Below, piece by piece: positions 16,005-24,799 of a stretch of DNA of 54,659 nucleotides. This DNA comes from an uncultured Porphyromonadaceae bacterium. GTDB taxonomy: Bacteria > Bacteroidota > Bacteroidia > Bacteroidales > Muribaculaceae. The first letter of the stretch is position 1; each line of letters opens with the position of its first letter. Position numbers and translations under genes: made by a program. A model generated the notes under the pieces. The model was not told where the DNA came from. It did no database searches and saw only the letters and a list, made by a program, of their open reading frames with translations. The DNA is taken from NCBI GenBank assembly GCA_946414395.1, contig CAMKOE010000013.1, forward strand, positions 1-54,659, in the 5' to 3' direction.

Positions 16005-17627
16005 TTAATAACCCAGACGCTCGAGGGTGGCAACGGCATCGGGAACGGTGACGTTGGCCTGTGAGTTGTCATACTTCTGTCCAGCGTGGAAGGGGTTGGG
16101 CAGTGCGGGGTTGCCACGGAAACCGTTCTCGATCATGTAGCGCAACGACATCTCGGTGCGGTTGGTGAAGAAGCCGTCCATGTAAACGGGCACGCTGCTG
16201 GGATAACTGCTGGTGCAGTAGGGGGTAGCGGGAATCTCCAGACGGAGCAGGTCGTCGAACTCGGTCTCCCAACCATAGTTGTAGTAACCCATGTACTTGG
16301 TCATCTGGGCCCATGAGTCAAACGAGTAGGGGTGGTTGATCATGCCGGCGCGGCGAATCATGTAGGCCTGCCAGGGAGCATTCATCTCGGGATAGTTGTT
16401 GGGGGCACCGCTGATGGCCGGGCCGATGATGTGAGCGCCATTGTCCTGAGCCCACTTGATGAAGGCTGCATAGCCGGTGGGGGTGTCATAGGCGATATCG
16501 GTTGCATAAGCGGGCTCGCTGATCCACAGCAGGTAGCACATGGGGATGCGACCCTGGAAGACGTCGTTGGCGCGACGCAGAGCGTCAAACGAGAAGGTCT
16601 GCAGGATGACGCGGCCGCGGGTGTTGCCCACGTTGACCTTGCCGTTTTTGTAGAAGGGCTGGTCGCCGGGATCGTTGGTGATGATGTTCCAGCCCTGCTC
16701 GGCCAGCACGTCATACACGCGCTGCTCCATGTTGCCGGGGTTGAGCCAACTCTCCTTGAACTCGACATAGATGCCGGGGCGGTTGCCGGTGTCCTCGGGA
16801 TCGGCCTCATAGGCGTTAGCGAAGTCGTACTCGATGAAGTCCATGTACTTGGCGTTGTACTGGCCCTTCTCCTTGATCTTGTTGTAGATCTGCTCGAGGG
16901 TCATGCCCTGGTACTCGTCCTTAACCTTATAGGTGAGGATGCGGCGGCCGTTGGCGTCGCGGATGAGGCGCTTGCCCTGGGCATAGGCGATCTGGTCCTG
17001 GATGGCGCTGATGTAGAGGCCATTGCTATAGACGATCTTGCCGTTCTCGAAGCGGCCGTTCTCGGTGGCCTTGAAGGTGGGACGGGCCTGCTCCAGCGAA
17101 CTCTCGTTGAACCAACTGCCAGCGTCGAGCATGAGCAACTCGGCATAGTAGTAACTCAGGGTGTAGAAGGGGCGGAAGGCAGCCATGTCGCGGCCGTACT
17201 GTGCCTCGGCGTCGGCACGCGAGAAGCCCAGGCTCATGTAGAAGTCCACACGGCTGGCGGGAACGTTCTCGCTGAAGACGTTCTCGATGTTGGTGGTGCG
17301 CTTCAGGTTCTCATCGTGGTTAGCCAGCACGATACCGTCCTTGGTGCACTGCACGTCGCTCTCGAGGTAGTCGGCACCCATCTCACGGGCCCAACGCCAC
17401 GATGCCTCGGTCTCCTCGGGAGCCCAGAAGGTGGAGCCACGGTGTGCAATGACTGCATACAGGGGCACATAGTCACGAACCTTGGCCAACTGGTCATTCA
17501 GCACCTGAACTTCCACTCGCTTGGCATCAAGTTTCTCATTGGTGAACTGCTGTTCTTCCTCACATGAGGTGAAGGTCGCAAGCACAACGGTGCTCAACAG
17601 ACCTACTCTAACGAGATGTTTAAACAT
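16005..17627 (-). CDS. Glycerophosphodiester phosphodiesterase, exported lipoprotein
   Basis: A 540-aa enzyme that hydrolyses glycerophosphodiesters to glycerol-3-phosphate plus an alcohol. The lipoprotein signal ends at Cys22 (LATFTSC) and is followed by EEEQQ, an acidic stretch like the Bacteroidetes surface-export signal. The GDPD active-site elements are present: IAHRGSTFWAPEET, then ESDVQCTKDGIVLANHDENLKRTT, split here as ESDVQCTKDG and ANHDENLKRTT, and the metal-ligand Glu in YVEFKESW. It is longer than typical GlpQ (~350 aa), with insertions between the HRG motif and the barrel and an extended C-terminus. It sits between glpT and the porin, and feeds GlpT with glycerol-3-phosphate. Confidence 0.92.
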   Translation of the reverse strand: MFKHLVRVGLLSTVVLATFTSCEEEQQFTNEKLDAKRVEVQVLNDQLAKVRDYVPLYAVIAHRGSTFWAPEETEASWRWAREMGADYLESDVQCTKDGIVLANHDENLKRTTNIENVFSENVPASRVDFYMSLGFSRADAEAQYGRDMAAFRPFYTLSYYYAELLMLDAGSWFNESSLEQARPTFKATENGRFENGKIVYSNGLYISAIQDQIAYAQGKRLIRDANGRRILTYKVKDEYQGMTLEQIYNKIKEKGQYNAKYMDFIEYDFANAYEADPEDTGNRPGIYVEFKESWLNPGNMEQRVYDVLAEQGWNIITNDPGDQPFYKNGKVNVGNTRGRVILQTFSFDALRRANDVFQGRIPMCYLLWISEPAYATDIAYDTPTGYAAFIKWAQDNGAHIIGPAISGAPNNYPEMNAPWQAYMIRRAGMINHPYSFDSWAQMTKYMGYYNYGWETEFDDLLRLEIPATPYCTSSYPSSVPVYMDGFFTNRTEMSLRYMIENGFRGNPALPNPFHAGQKYDNSQANVTVPDAVATLERLGY

Positions 17628-17682
17628 AAGTTGAATAGTTTTTAATGAATAATTATTTGTACTATAGTGATTGATTATTTTC

Positions 17683-17828
17683 GGGAATTGATATAGCAGT
17701 TGGCCCTGAAAAGTTTTTTAATGCTTATTTCGCTAAGAAAACGTATTTCACGAACAATATTTAAAACTAATAATTCGTGTATTTCGCATTAGCCCCGCAG
17801 GGTTCGGGCCAACATCTATATCATTGCC
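17683..17828 (+). repeat. MITE-like palindromic repeat A, copy 3
   Basis: A 146-bp copy lying inside the operon between glpT and the phosphodiesterase gene. Its right edge directly abuts the glpT stop codon (17829-17831). As a long RNA hairpin at the glpT 3' end it could stabilise or partially terminate the message. Confidence 0.85.
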
Positions 17829-19253
17829 TTATTTTTTATCGATATTCTCGCCCTTGCGGTCGGCAACGAGGTACTGCTCCTCCTTGTAGGTCAAGGCCAT
17901 GAAGACGATGGCCAGCACACATGCGCCGATGAGCAGGATGAAGGGTGTGTCCCAGCCTCCGGTGTGCTCGGCGACATATCCCAGCACGGTGTTGGCCAGG
18001 ATAGCGGTACCCAGCACGTAGCCCATAAATCCGGTCAGGCCGGCAGCGGTGCCTGCTGCATTCTTCGGTGCCAGGTCAAGTGCCTGCACGCCGATGAGCA
18101 TCACGGGACCGTAGATGAGGAAACCGATGGCGATCAGACAACCGATGACGATGCTCAGGTTGGTCATGTTCTGCCAGTAGATGCAGATGGCCACGATGAT
18201 CAAGGCCATGAAAATCATGGTGGGAAGCGCACGACGGCCGTTGAATACCTTATCGCTCAGCCAGCCGCAGAAGATGGTGCCGGGGATGGCAGCGATCTCA
18301 TAGGCAAAGTAGGCCCAACCGGCATTCTTGATGTCAACGCCCTGCTCGCTCAGGATGGTGGGAGCCCAGTCCAGGCAGCCGTAGCGCACCATGTAGATGA
18401 AGGAGTTGGCCAGTGCGATGTACCACAGGAACTTGTTGGAGAGCACGGTGCGGAAGATTTCCTTCACGCTGAGCGACTGCTCGCTCTTCTTCTCGTCATA
18501 GTTCTTGGAAGAGCTGCCGCTCCACTTCTCGATCGAGGGCAGGCCGCACGATTGAGGGGTGTCACGGATGAGCACATAGGCGATAATCGCAATCAGGATG
18601 GCCACGGCGGCGGGGAAGGCATAGGTGCCGATCAAGAAGTACATCTTCTCGTCGTTGCCATAGAACCATGAGCCGAACCACATGGCACCATAGGCGGCCA
18701 TGGGGCCGACGAGGGCGCCACCCACGTTGTGGGCGCAGTTCCACACGCTCATCCACGTGCCGCGCTCCTTGATAGAGAACCAGCGGGTCATCACACGGCC
18801 GCACGGAGGCCAGCCCATGCCCTGGAACCAGCCCACGAGGAAGTTGAACGCACCCATGAGGAATACGGCCAGACTGCGGCGCTCGGGGTGACCGATGGGG
18901 TCAAGCATCGTGATGGGAACCATCATGAACAACATGGCGATGGCCGACAAGATCAAGCCCAGCGGCAGGAAGCGGCGTGCGTTGCTGCGGTCGCTGATGC
19001 TGGCCATGACAAACTTGGAGAAGCCATAGGCAACGGCATTCATCGCCAGGGCAGTGCCCAGCATGCCCTTGGTGAAGCCGAAGGGTTCCAGCATGGGAAT
19101 CGCCATGGAGAAATTCTTTCTAACCAGGTAGAAACCGGCATAGCCGATGAAGATGCCGATGAAGACTTGCCAGCGCAGTCTCTTGTAGTCGGCATCGACG
19201 TTGGCGTCGGTTCGCTCCGGCTTATAGGCCGGGGGAGTTAAAAAATTTGCCAT
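17829..19253 (-). CDS. glpT: Glycerol-3-phosphate transporter GlpT (MFS)
   Basis: A 474-aa inner-membrane antiporter of the organophosphate:phosphate family, importing glycerol-3-phosphate in exchange for phosphate. It shows twelve hydrophobic segments. Family motifs are GYAGFYLVRKNFSMAIP at about 36-52, NFLVGWFQGMGWPPCGRVM at about 137-155 and the DWAPT region in the second half. Length and N-terminal cytoplasmic segment are normal. It follows glpC by 48 bases in the same operon. Repeat A copy 3 begins at its stop codon. Confidence 0.95.
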   Translation of the reverse strand: MANFLTPPAYKPERTDANVDADYKRLRWQVFIGIFIGYAGFYLVRKNFSMAIPMLEPFGFTKGMLGTALAMNAVAYGFSKFVMASISDRSNARRFLPLGLILSAIAMLFMMVPITMLDPIGHPERRSLAVFLMGAFNFLVGWFQGMGWPPCGRVMTRWFSIKERGTWMSVWNCAHNVGGALVGPMAAYGAMWFGSWFYGNDEKMYFLIGTYAFPAAVAILIAIIAYVLIRDTPQSCGLPSIEKWSGSSSKNYDEKKSEQSLSVKEIFRTVLSNKFLWYIALANSFIYMVRYGCLDWAPTILSEQGVDIKNAGWAYFAYEIAAIPGTIFCGWLSDKVFNGRRALPTMIFMALIIVAICIYWQNMTNLSIVIGCLIAIGFLIYGPVMLIGVQALDLAPKNAAGTAAGLTGFMGYVLGTAILANTVLGYVAEHTGGWDTPFILLIGACVLAIVFMALTYKEEQYLVADRKGENIDKK

Positions 19254-19301
19254 AATTCTTTTTTTGAAAGTAAAAGTTTATAAATGATATTTTAATTTGT
19301 T

Positions 19302-20564
19302 TTATTTCAATCCATTGGCTTGTCTTGTCGCCTCAACATCAAGGGCATCGGCGAGGATGCTGACGGGATTCTCGACGGGCAGACCCGTGGACATCTCAAT
19401 CTGCCACTTGCAGGTCTCGCAGTCGGTGGCGACGGCCTCGACGCGGGCCTCCTCGATTGACTTGAACAGGATGGAACCGATGGCTTGGGAGCGCTCGTAA
19501 TTCTCTTTCTTGAAGCCATAGGTGCCCGAGATGCCGCAGCACTCCTGCTCCAGCACTTGCAGGTCGAGTCCGGGGATCATGCGCAGCAACTCGATGCTGT
19601 ACAGTTGCCACCCCATGCGTTGCATGTGACAGGCGGTGTGGTAGGCGATGCGACGCTTGTAGTTTTGCTTGAAGACCAGTTTGATTTTCTCCTCATCGAC
19701 AAGGTTATAGATAAACCGAGTGGCCAGCATGATGCTGTCTCGCACGTCGCTGGTGTCGATGTCGAGCATGGCGGGATACTCGTCCCGCAGGTTGAATGTG
19801 CAACTCGAACTCGTGGTCAGCACCATGTGGCGCTTGTCGTTCACGGCCTGGCGGATGCTGGCGGCATTCACGTTGCCCTGTCGGCGGGCTTGCTTGTAGA
19901 GGCCGTTGGCGATGAGGGCGACACCGCAGCACTGCTCCTTGCCCAACAGGTGGACGCCATATCCCGCGGCATTCATCAGTTTGACAAGGTCTTGTCCCAG
20001 TTTGGGGAAGTTGTAGTTGACGTAGCAGCCGTGGAAGTAACTCACGTGGTTGGGGTAGGCGTCCTGCGTGGCGGCGGCATGTCGCTTGAACCAAGTCTCA
20101 AACTTGGTGCGGCTATAGGCGGGGAACGTGCGGTGCTTGTCAATGTCCATCACGCTGTGCATCACGAGTTTGGTGGGCTTGAGACCCAGTGCGGCATTGG
20201 CCACGGGGGCGACCATGTTGGCCATGGTGCCCAGCAGGTCGGTGTTGGCCAGCAGCGTGTCGCGCAGGCTCGCACGCTTGCCCTCGCTTGCCCTCATGCG
20301 GGCTCGCTGGATGATGTCGGCGATGTGCACGCCGCTGGGGCATGCCACCTCACATCGCTTGCAGTTGAGGCACAACTTGAGCATCTTGTCGTAGTAGGCA
20401 GGATCCTTCAATCGGTAGCGCTCGCCATCGGGTCCGGCCTGTTTGGGACCGGGGTAGTCGGTGGTGACAGCGGCAACTGGGCAGACTGTGGTGCAGATGG
20501 AGCACTTTGTGCACTGCTCAAAGTTGTTCTCGCTGAGGTTGCATAGTTGCATTCGTTCAGCCAT
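19302..20564 (-). CDS. glpC: Anaerobic glycerol-3-phosphate dehydrogenase subunit C
   Basis: A 420-aa iron-sulfur subunit that passes electrons from GlpAB to the quinone pool at the membrane. It has two ferredoxin-type [4Fe-4S] motifs near the N-terminus (CTKCSICTTVCP at about 18-29 and CLNCKRCEVACP at about 64-75). Two cysteine-rich CCG domains follow (KEQCCGVALI and EQECCGISGTYG). It lies 114 bases downstream of glpB and 48 bases upstream of glpT, and its length matches the family. ATG at 20562-20564 gives MAERMQLC. Confidence 0.95.
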   Translation of the reverse strand: MAERMQLCNLSENNFEQCTKCSICTTVCPVAAVTTDYPGPKQAGPDGERYRLKDPAYYDKMLKLCLNCKRCEVACPSGVHIADIIQRARMRASEGKRASLRDTLLANTDLLGTMANMVAPVANAALGLKPTKLVMHSVMDIDKHRTFPAYSRTKFETWFKRHAAATQDAYPNHVSYFHGCYVNYNFPKLGQDLVKLMNAAGYGVHLLGKEQCCGVALIANGLYKQARRQGNVNAASIRQAVNDKRHMVLTTSSSCTFNLRDEYPAMLDIDTSDVRDSIMLATRFIYNLVDEEKIKLVFKQNYKRRIAYHTACHMQRMGWQLYSIELLRMIPGLDLQVLEQECCGISGTYGFKKENYERSQAIGSILFKSIEEARVEAVATDCETCKWQIEMSTGLPVENPVSILADALDVEATRQANGLK

Positions 20565-20678
20565 AATAAGCCATTAAAAAATCATCAATCAAATCTTTAT
20601 CTATACTTCTTTAAATCTTTTGTTGAAGTCTGCTGGCGGCAGCCTTCATCCGCATGGCAGTTAATTGCGGTTATGTTG

Positions 20679-21920
20679 TCATGCCAGGATGGACTGGGCG
20701 GCAGCCAGTGCGGTCAGCATCGACACGCCGGTGCCGTCGCCCATCTTCACGGCGTCGTGTCCGCTCAGGACCGAGCCGATGGCATGCAGGTTCTGGATGG
20801 TAGTGCCCTGCTTGGAGCACCGCAAGTTGCCGTCGGTGGCGACGCCATAGCCCATATAGGCCTGCGGCTCCAGGATATTGAAGCGTGTCCACTGCTCGCG
20901 GTCGGCGTCGGCATCCACGTCGAGGCCCAGCACGGGTTCATAGACGCGCTCATAGTCGGCCACGAGTCCACGGCTGATAAACGAGCCGGTGGCGAGGACA
21001 AACTGGTCGGCCTTGAGGGGCATGTCGCCCAGTTTGGCAGTGGTGATGCTGGTCAAGCGGTCGCCGTCAAAGGCGCCGCTCACGGCGGTGTCGCCCATGA
21101 GGTAATTGCCTCCCAGCATCTTGAAGTAGTGGCGCAACTGGGTCTGCATCCTCATGCCGGCCACGGCGGGCGGCAGGGTAGCCACGAGGCGCAGCGGCTT
21201 GCGGGCCATCGCCTGCAGGGACTGGAAGTCGTTGTCATCGTTCTGTCCCAGGACGCTGGGCAGCAGCACGATGTCGGCATCGCCGGCAAGGGCGTTGATC
21301 TGGTCGGCCACACGTTGCAGCGCATTGTTGCTGCCGAGGTGCTTGGCCAGGCTGCTGGCGCGCATCTCGCTGGGGCTGCGGCGCAGGGTGGTGATATCGT
21401 CGGTAGTGAACTCGATGGCCTTCACTTCAAAGCCCAGATCACGCAGTCCCTGGGCCAGCATGCCGTTGGGCTCGTCAAAGAAGCCACGGATGCACATTAG
21501 GGCCACGCGCTTGGCCGGCAGGTTGTCCAGATTGTCGATGCGCAGGTGGTCGCTCAGTGTGAGCCACGCGGGCTTGGCCACGCCCATGGGGGTGATGCGC
21601 CAGTGATTGGCGCTGGTGTTGCCCTCCATGTTGATGCCCGCGTCGGCGAGCAATTCCTTGGCACTGGCGGCGAGCGCGGCGATGTTGCCGGCTCCGATTT
21701 TGCTGTAGGGGTGACTCTGGGGCAGGGTAGCAATGGCCTCCAGCGGCGAGGTGACGGTCTTGCCGCCGATGCTTCCCAGCAGTTCCATGGAGCCGCCGTT
21801 GAACATCAGCGTGCTCTGTCCGCTGGCCACGATGGCGACACGCTGTCCGCGCTTGGCCAGCGCGATGCCGCAGGTGAGGCCGCTCAATCCACCACCTATG
21901 ATGACGGTATCCATTCTCAT
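20679..21920 (-). CDS. glpB: Anaerobic glycerol-3-phosphate dehydrogenase subunit B
   Basis: A 413-aa flavoprotein subunit of the GlpABC complex. The N-terminal dinucleotide-binding motif is DTVIIGGGLSGLTCGIALA. The start chosen is ATG at 21918-21920, which overlaps the glpA stop as ATGA and places the motif at residue 4. The reading frame extends 42 codons upstream inside glpA, but those residues are unlike the family. It ends with GDGTGVSMLTALAAAQSIL, the usual FAD-domain close. It is translationally coupled to glpA. Confidence 0.95.
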   Translation of the reverse strand: MRMDTVIIGGGLSGLTCGIALAKRGQRVAIVASGQSTLMFNGGSMELLGSIGGKTVTSPLEAIATLPQSHPYSKIGAGNIAALAASAKELLADAGINMEGNTSANHWRITPMGVAKPAWLTLSDHLRIDNLDNLPAKRVALMCIRGFFDEPNGMLAQGLRDLGFEVKAIEFTTDDITTLRRSPSEMRASSLAKHLGSNNALQRVADQINALAGDADIVLLPSVLGQNDDNDFQSLQAMARKPLRLVATLPPAVAGMRMQTQLRHYFKMLGGNYLMGDTAVSGAFDGDRLTSITTAKLGDMPLKADQFVLATGSFISRGLVADYERVYEPVLGLDVDADADREQWTRFNILEPQAYMGYGVATDGNLRCSKQGTTIQNLHAIGSVLSGHDAVKMGDGTGVSMLTALAAAQSILA

Positions 21921-23560
21921 TGCATGTCCTCCTTTCCTTGAATGTTGACGGCGTTGTCCAGTCCGCACAGGCCCTGATAGATGGTGGCGGTGAGTTGCGC
22001 CTCGCGCAGGGTGTCGCCCCATGCGACGGGCCTCATGCCCTTCCATCGCTCATCGAGGAACAGTGCCAGGTCTTCCTGGGCGTGCTTGACGTCGTGGTTG
22101 AGTTCTCCCAGCAGCGACGCGGCGCGGCAGGAGCACAGTTTGCCCTGGCAGGTTCCCATGCCCACGCGCGTGCGTCGGCGCAGGTTCACCAGGTTGTGGA
22201 CGTGCAACTGGTGCACGGCATATTTGATCTCGCCCACGGTGACGCCTTCACACTCGCACACCAGGGCGTTGTCGATGTCATTATCCTTCTCGATGCGCGC
22301 GGCAAGCGATCCGTGGCGGCCGATGGCGGCGCGCTGACCGAAACTGTAGCGCTTGCTCGTGTCGCCTTGCCTGGGAGCGTCCTCTTCCGAGCCGGGCAGC
22401 GGCTGGGTGGCAGTGACGCACGGGGCGTTGTTGCCCACCTTGGCACACACGGCGTTGGTGGCAATCTCGGCCATCAGTCGATAGGTCATCATCTTGCCGC
22501 CCGTGATGGTGATGAGGCCTTCCAAGCCATCGCGCTGGGCGTGGTCCAGGCAGACGATGCCGCGGCTGATGCTGCGGCCGCTGGGGTCGTCGTCGCTGGC
22601 GACCAGCGGACGGACGCCGGCATAGGCCCTGATAATCCTTGTCGTGGCGAGCGACGGGGCGATCTTGACGCCCTCGCGCAGCAGCACATCAACTTCCTCG
22701 CGGGTGACGCGCATGTCGTCAACGGTCTCGATGGGGATGCGGTCGCTGGTGGTGCCGATGACGCAGACGGTGTCGTCGGGTACCAGGATGTCGGCATTGG
22801 CAGGCTTGCGGCAGCGGTTGATGACCATGTTGTTCACGCGGTGGCCGAAGATGAGCAGCGCACCACGTGCGGGAAACATCGAGATCTTGACGCCGGCCAT
22901 CTGGGCGATGCGTTGTCCCCAGATGCCGCTGGCGTTGACCACGACGCGGCCGCGCACCTCGACGTGGCTGCCGTCGTGCTTGTTGAGCAGTTTCACGCCC
23001 TCGACGCGCTCCTGGTTGATGATGAATCCCTCGACCTCGTGGTAGTTGAGCGTCTCGGCGCCGTGCAAGCGGGCGTCGAGCAGGTTGGCCACCGTGAGGC
23101 GGAAGGGGTCGATCGAGGCGTCGGGAACGCGCACGGCGCCGATGAGGTCAGGGTTGACGGCCGGCTCGATGCTGCGGGCCTCGGCGGGGTCGATGACGTC
23201 GGCGCGAATTCCAGCGCGCTGGCACGCCTCGACAAAGGTCTGCTGGTATTGCAGGTCGTCCTCGGGCAGGGTGATGAACAGGCCGTCGGTCTCCTCGACA
23301 CAATGCCTGGCGATGCGGCGCAGGATCATGTTCTCGCTGATGCACTCGCTGGCGCTCTCGCCGTCGGTGACGGCATAGCGCGCGCCGCTGTGCATCAGGC
23401 CGTGGTTGCGTCCTGTCGCGCCCGTGCTATAGTCGTTGCGCTCGACGAGCAGCACGCTCAGGCCGCGCAACGCGCAATCCCTCGCGGTGCCAGCGCCCGT
23501 GGCGCCACCACCGATGATGATCACGTCATATTCCTTGTTATAAATGTCGCTTGTTACCAT
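21917..23560 (-). CDS. glpA: Anaerobic glycerol-3-phosphate dehydrogenase subunit A
   Basis: The 547-aa catalytic FAD subunit that oxidises glycerol-3-phosphate to dihydroxyacetone phosphate. It has a Rossmann FAD motif (IIIGGGATGAGTARD) at about 14-28, the substrate-site segment GATGRNHGLMHSGARY, and a C-terminal BFD-type [2Fe-2S] domain with CECEGVTVGEI and GMGTCQGKLC. The start is taken as ATG at 23558-23560 (MVTSDIYNKEYDV). A further nine codons are open upstream. It is first in the operon glpA-glpB-glpC-glpT-GDPD-porin, with a consensus promoter 124 bases upstream. There is no glycerol kinase nearby. Confidence 0.96.
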   Translation of the reverse strand: MVTSDIYNKEYDVIIIGGGATGAGTARDCALRGLSVLLVERNDYSTGATGRNHGLMHSGARYAVTDGESASECISENMILRRIARHCVEETDGLFITLPEDDLQYQQTFVEACQRAGIRADVIDPAEARSIEPAVNPDLIGAVRVPDASIDPFRLTVANLLDARLHGAETLNYHEVEGFIINQERVEGVKLLNKHDGSHVEVRGRVVVNASGIWGQRIAQMAGVKISMFPARGALLIFGHRVNNMVINRCRKPANADILVPDDTVCVIGTTSDRIPIETVDDMRVTREEVDVLLREGVKIAPSLATTRIIRAYAGVRPLVASDDDPSGRSISRGIVCLDHAQRDGLEGLITITGGKMMTYRLMAEIATNAVCAKVGNNAPCVTATQPLPGSEEDAPRQGDTSKRYSFGQRAAIGRHGSLAARIEKDNDIDNALVCECEGVTVGEIKYAVHQLHVHNLVNLRRRTRVGMGTCQGKLCSCRAASLLGELNHDVKHAQEDLALFLDERWKGMRPVAWGDTLREAQLTATIYQGLCGLDNAVNIQGKEDMQ

Positions 23561-23683
23561 ATAAACACACAGTTGTTGAGGTAGCAAAACTAATCATTAT
23601 TGGTCACATAGAGCCTAATGAGCCCGGGAAAAACGATTGATGGCCCCTAGGGTAATGCGTGAAGTAGTTAATTAGTTTCGTTG

Positions 23684-23713
23684 CAAAGGTAAAATAGATA
23701 ATTGAATTGGCAA
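23684..23713 (-). promoter_or_regulatory. Promoter of the glp operon
   Basis: On the minus strand, TTG (23713-23711), exactly 19 bases, then TACCTTTG (23691-23684). The predicted start is near 23680, giving a leader of about 120 nt to glpA. Confidence 0.8.
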
Positions 23714-23725
23714 AATAATTTCGTT

Positions 23726-23920
23726 ATTATTTTATATTTAATGCGTTGATATGCTTTCTAAATACTTGATGTTTAAAAGGAATTTTAGCAATATGACAAA
23801 ATTGCAATCAAAAATCAAAATTACGTTTTTTGTCCAAAATGTTTCGTTTTAAACCGGAATGTAGGACAAAATTAATTGATTGTGGTGTAAAATGAGTTTT
23901 GTTTAGAAAATTTTCGAAAG
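23726..23920. promoter_or_regulatory. Candidate GlpR operator region
   Basis: The AT-rich divergent region between glpA and the regulator holds repeated short motifs. GACAAAATT occurs twice in the same direction (about 23796 and 23865), and the inverted form TTTTTTGTCC occurs at 23826-23835. TTCG-centred sites, as preferred by DeoR/GlpR proteins, occur at ATTTCGTTAT (about 23728), GTTTCGTTTT (about 23841) and TTTTCGAAAG (about 23911). These lie just upstream of the glp promoter's -33 box and of the divergent promoter. Their role as operators is inference. Confidence 0.35.
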
Positions 23921-23936
23921 ATTTTTGCCGATTTTT

Positions 23937-23967
23937 TTGGTGGATTAGATGGTTTGGCTTACATTTG
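23937..23967 (+). promoter_or_regulatory. Promoter of the DeoR-type regulator gene
   Basis: TTG (23937-23939), 20 bases, then TACATTTG (23960-23967). The start codon follows 41 bases later. It is divergent from the glp operon promoter. Confidence 0.65.
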
Positions 23968-24008
23968 CGGCATCAAATCGGTAACCATCAAACTTCATTT
24001 CTATCACT

Positions 24009-24773
24009 ATGACCAAGGAAGAAAGACATGAAATGATCATGGAGGCGCTCATCAAGTACGGGTCGGTGCAGGTGTCCGACCTGGTGACGATGCTCGACGT
24101 GTCGGCCGTGACGGTGCGCAAGGACCTCACCGACCTAGAGAAGAGCGACAGGCTCTACCGCAGTCATGGCAAGGCGGTGCTCATCAACCCCTATATCAAC
24201 AACCGCTCGGTGAGCGTCAAGGAGAAGTTGGCCACCGACGAGAAGCACGCCATTGGGCGCGAGGCGGCACGGCTCATCACGCGTGACGACAGCATCGTGA
24301 TTGCCTCGGGGACAACGGTTCACGCGCTGGCCCGCAACATCCAGCCCATCCACCGCCTGACGGTGGTGTCGGCATCGCTGGCCGTGAGCAACATCCTCTC
24401 CCAGCACGAGAACATCGACATCATCCAGTTGGGCGGCATGCTGCGTCACAGCAGCCTGTCGGTGGTGGGCGACTATGCTGCCGACGTGCTGGCACAGTGC
24501 TCCTTCAGCAAGTTGTACCTGGGGGTGGACGGTATCGACTTTGACTACGGCATAACGACAACCGAGATGCGCGAGGCGGCCTTGAACCAGAAGATGATTG
24601 CCGCGGCCCAGAGGACGATTGTCCTGGCCGACAGCAGCAAGTTCGGGCGCCGCGGCTTTGCCAAGATCGCCGACATGGATGCCGTGGATATTATTATTAC
24701 CGACAGCGGCATCTCGCCCAAAGTCGTGAAAAAGGTCGAGGATCTGGGCATCGAACTCATTATTGCCCAGTAG
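24009..24773 (+). CDS. DeoR-family transcriptional regulator, GlpR-like
   Basis: A 254-aa repressor. Residues 1-57 form the DeoR winged helix (ERHEMIMEALIKYGSVQVSDL followed by TVRKDLTDLE). Residues about 75-235 form the sugar-phosphate-binding sensor domain, with IASGTTVHALA, LGGMLR, GVDGID and the DSSKFGR motif. It is transcribed divergently from the glpABCT-GDPD-porin operon, so glycerol-3-phosphate or another phosphorylated intermediate is the likely inducer. No second sugar operon is adjacent, which supports the GlpR assignment but does not prove it. Confidence 0.88.
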   Translation: MTKEERHEMIMEALIKYGSVQVSDLVTMLDVSAVTVRKDLTDLEKSDRLYRSHGKAVLINPYINNRSVSVKEKLATDEKHAIGREAARLITRDDSIVIASGTTVHALARNIQPIHRLTVVSASLAVSNILSQHENIDIIQLGGMLRHSSLSVVGDYAADVLAQCSFSKLYLGVDGIDFDYGITTTEMREAALNQKMIAAAQRTIVLADSSKFGRRGFAKIADMDAVDIIITDSGISPKVVKKVEDLGIELIIAQ

Positions 24774-24799
24774 TGCTTTTCAAGTTGGCCTAGAGGAAC

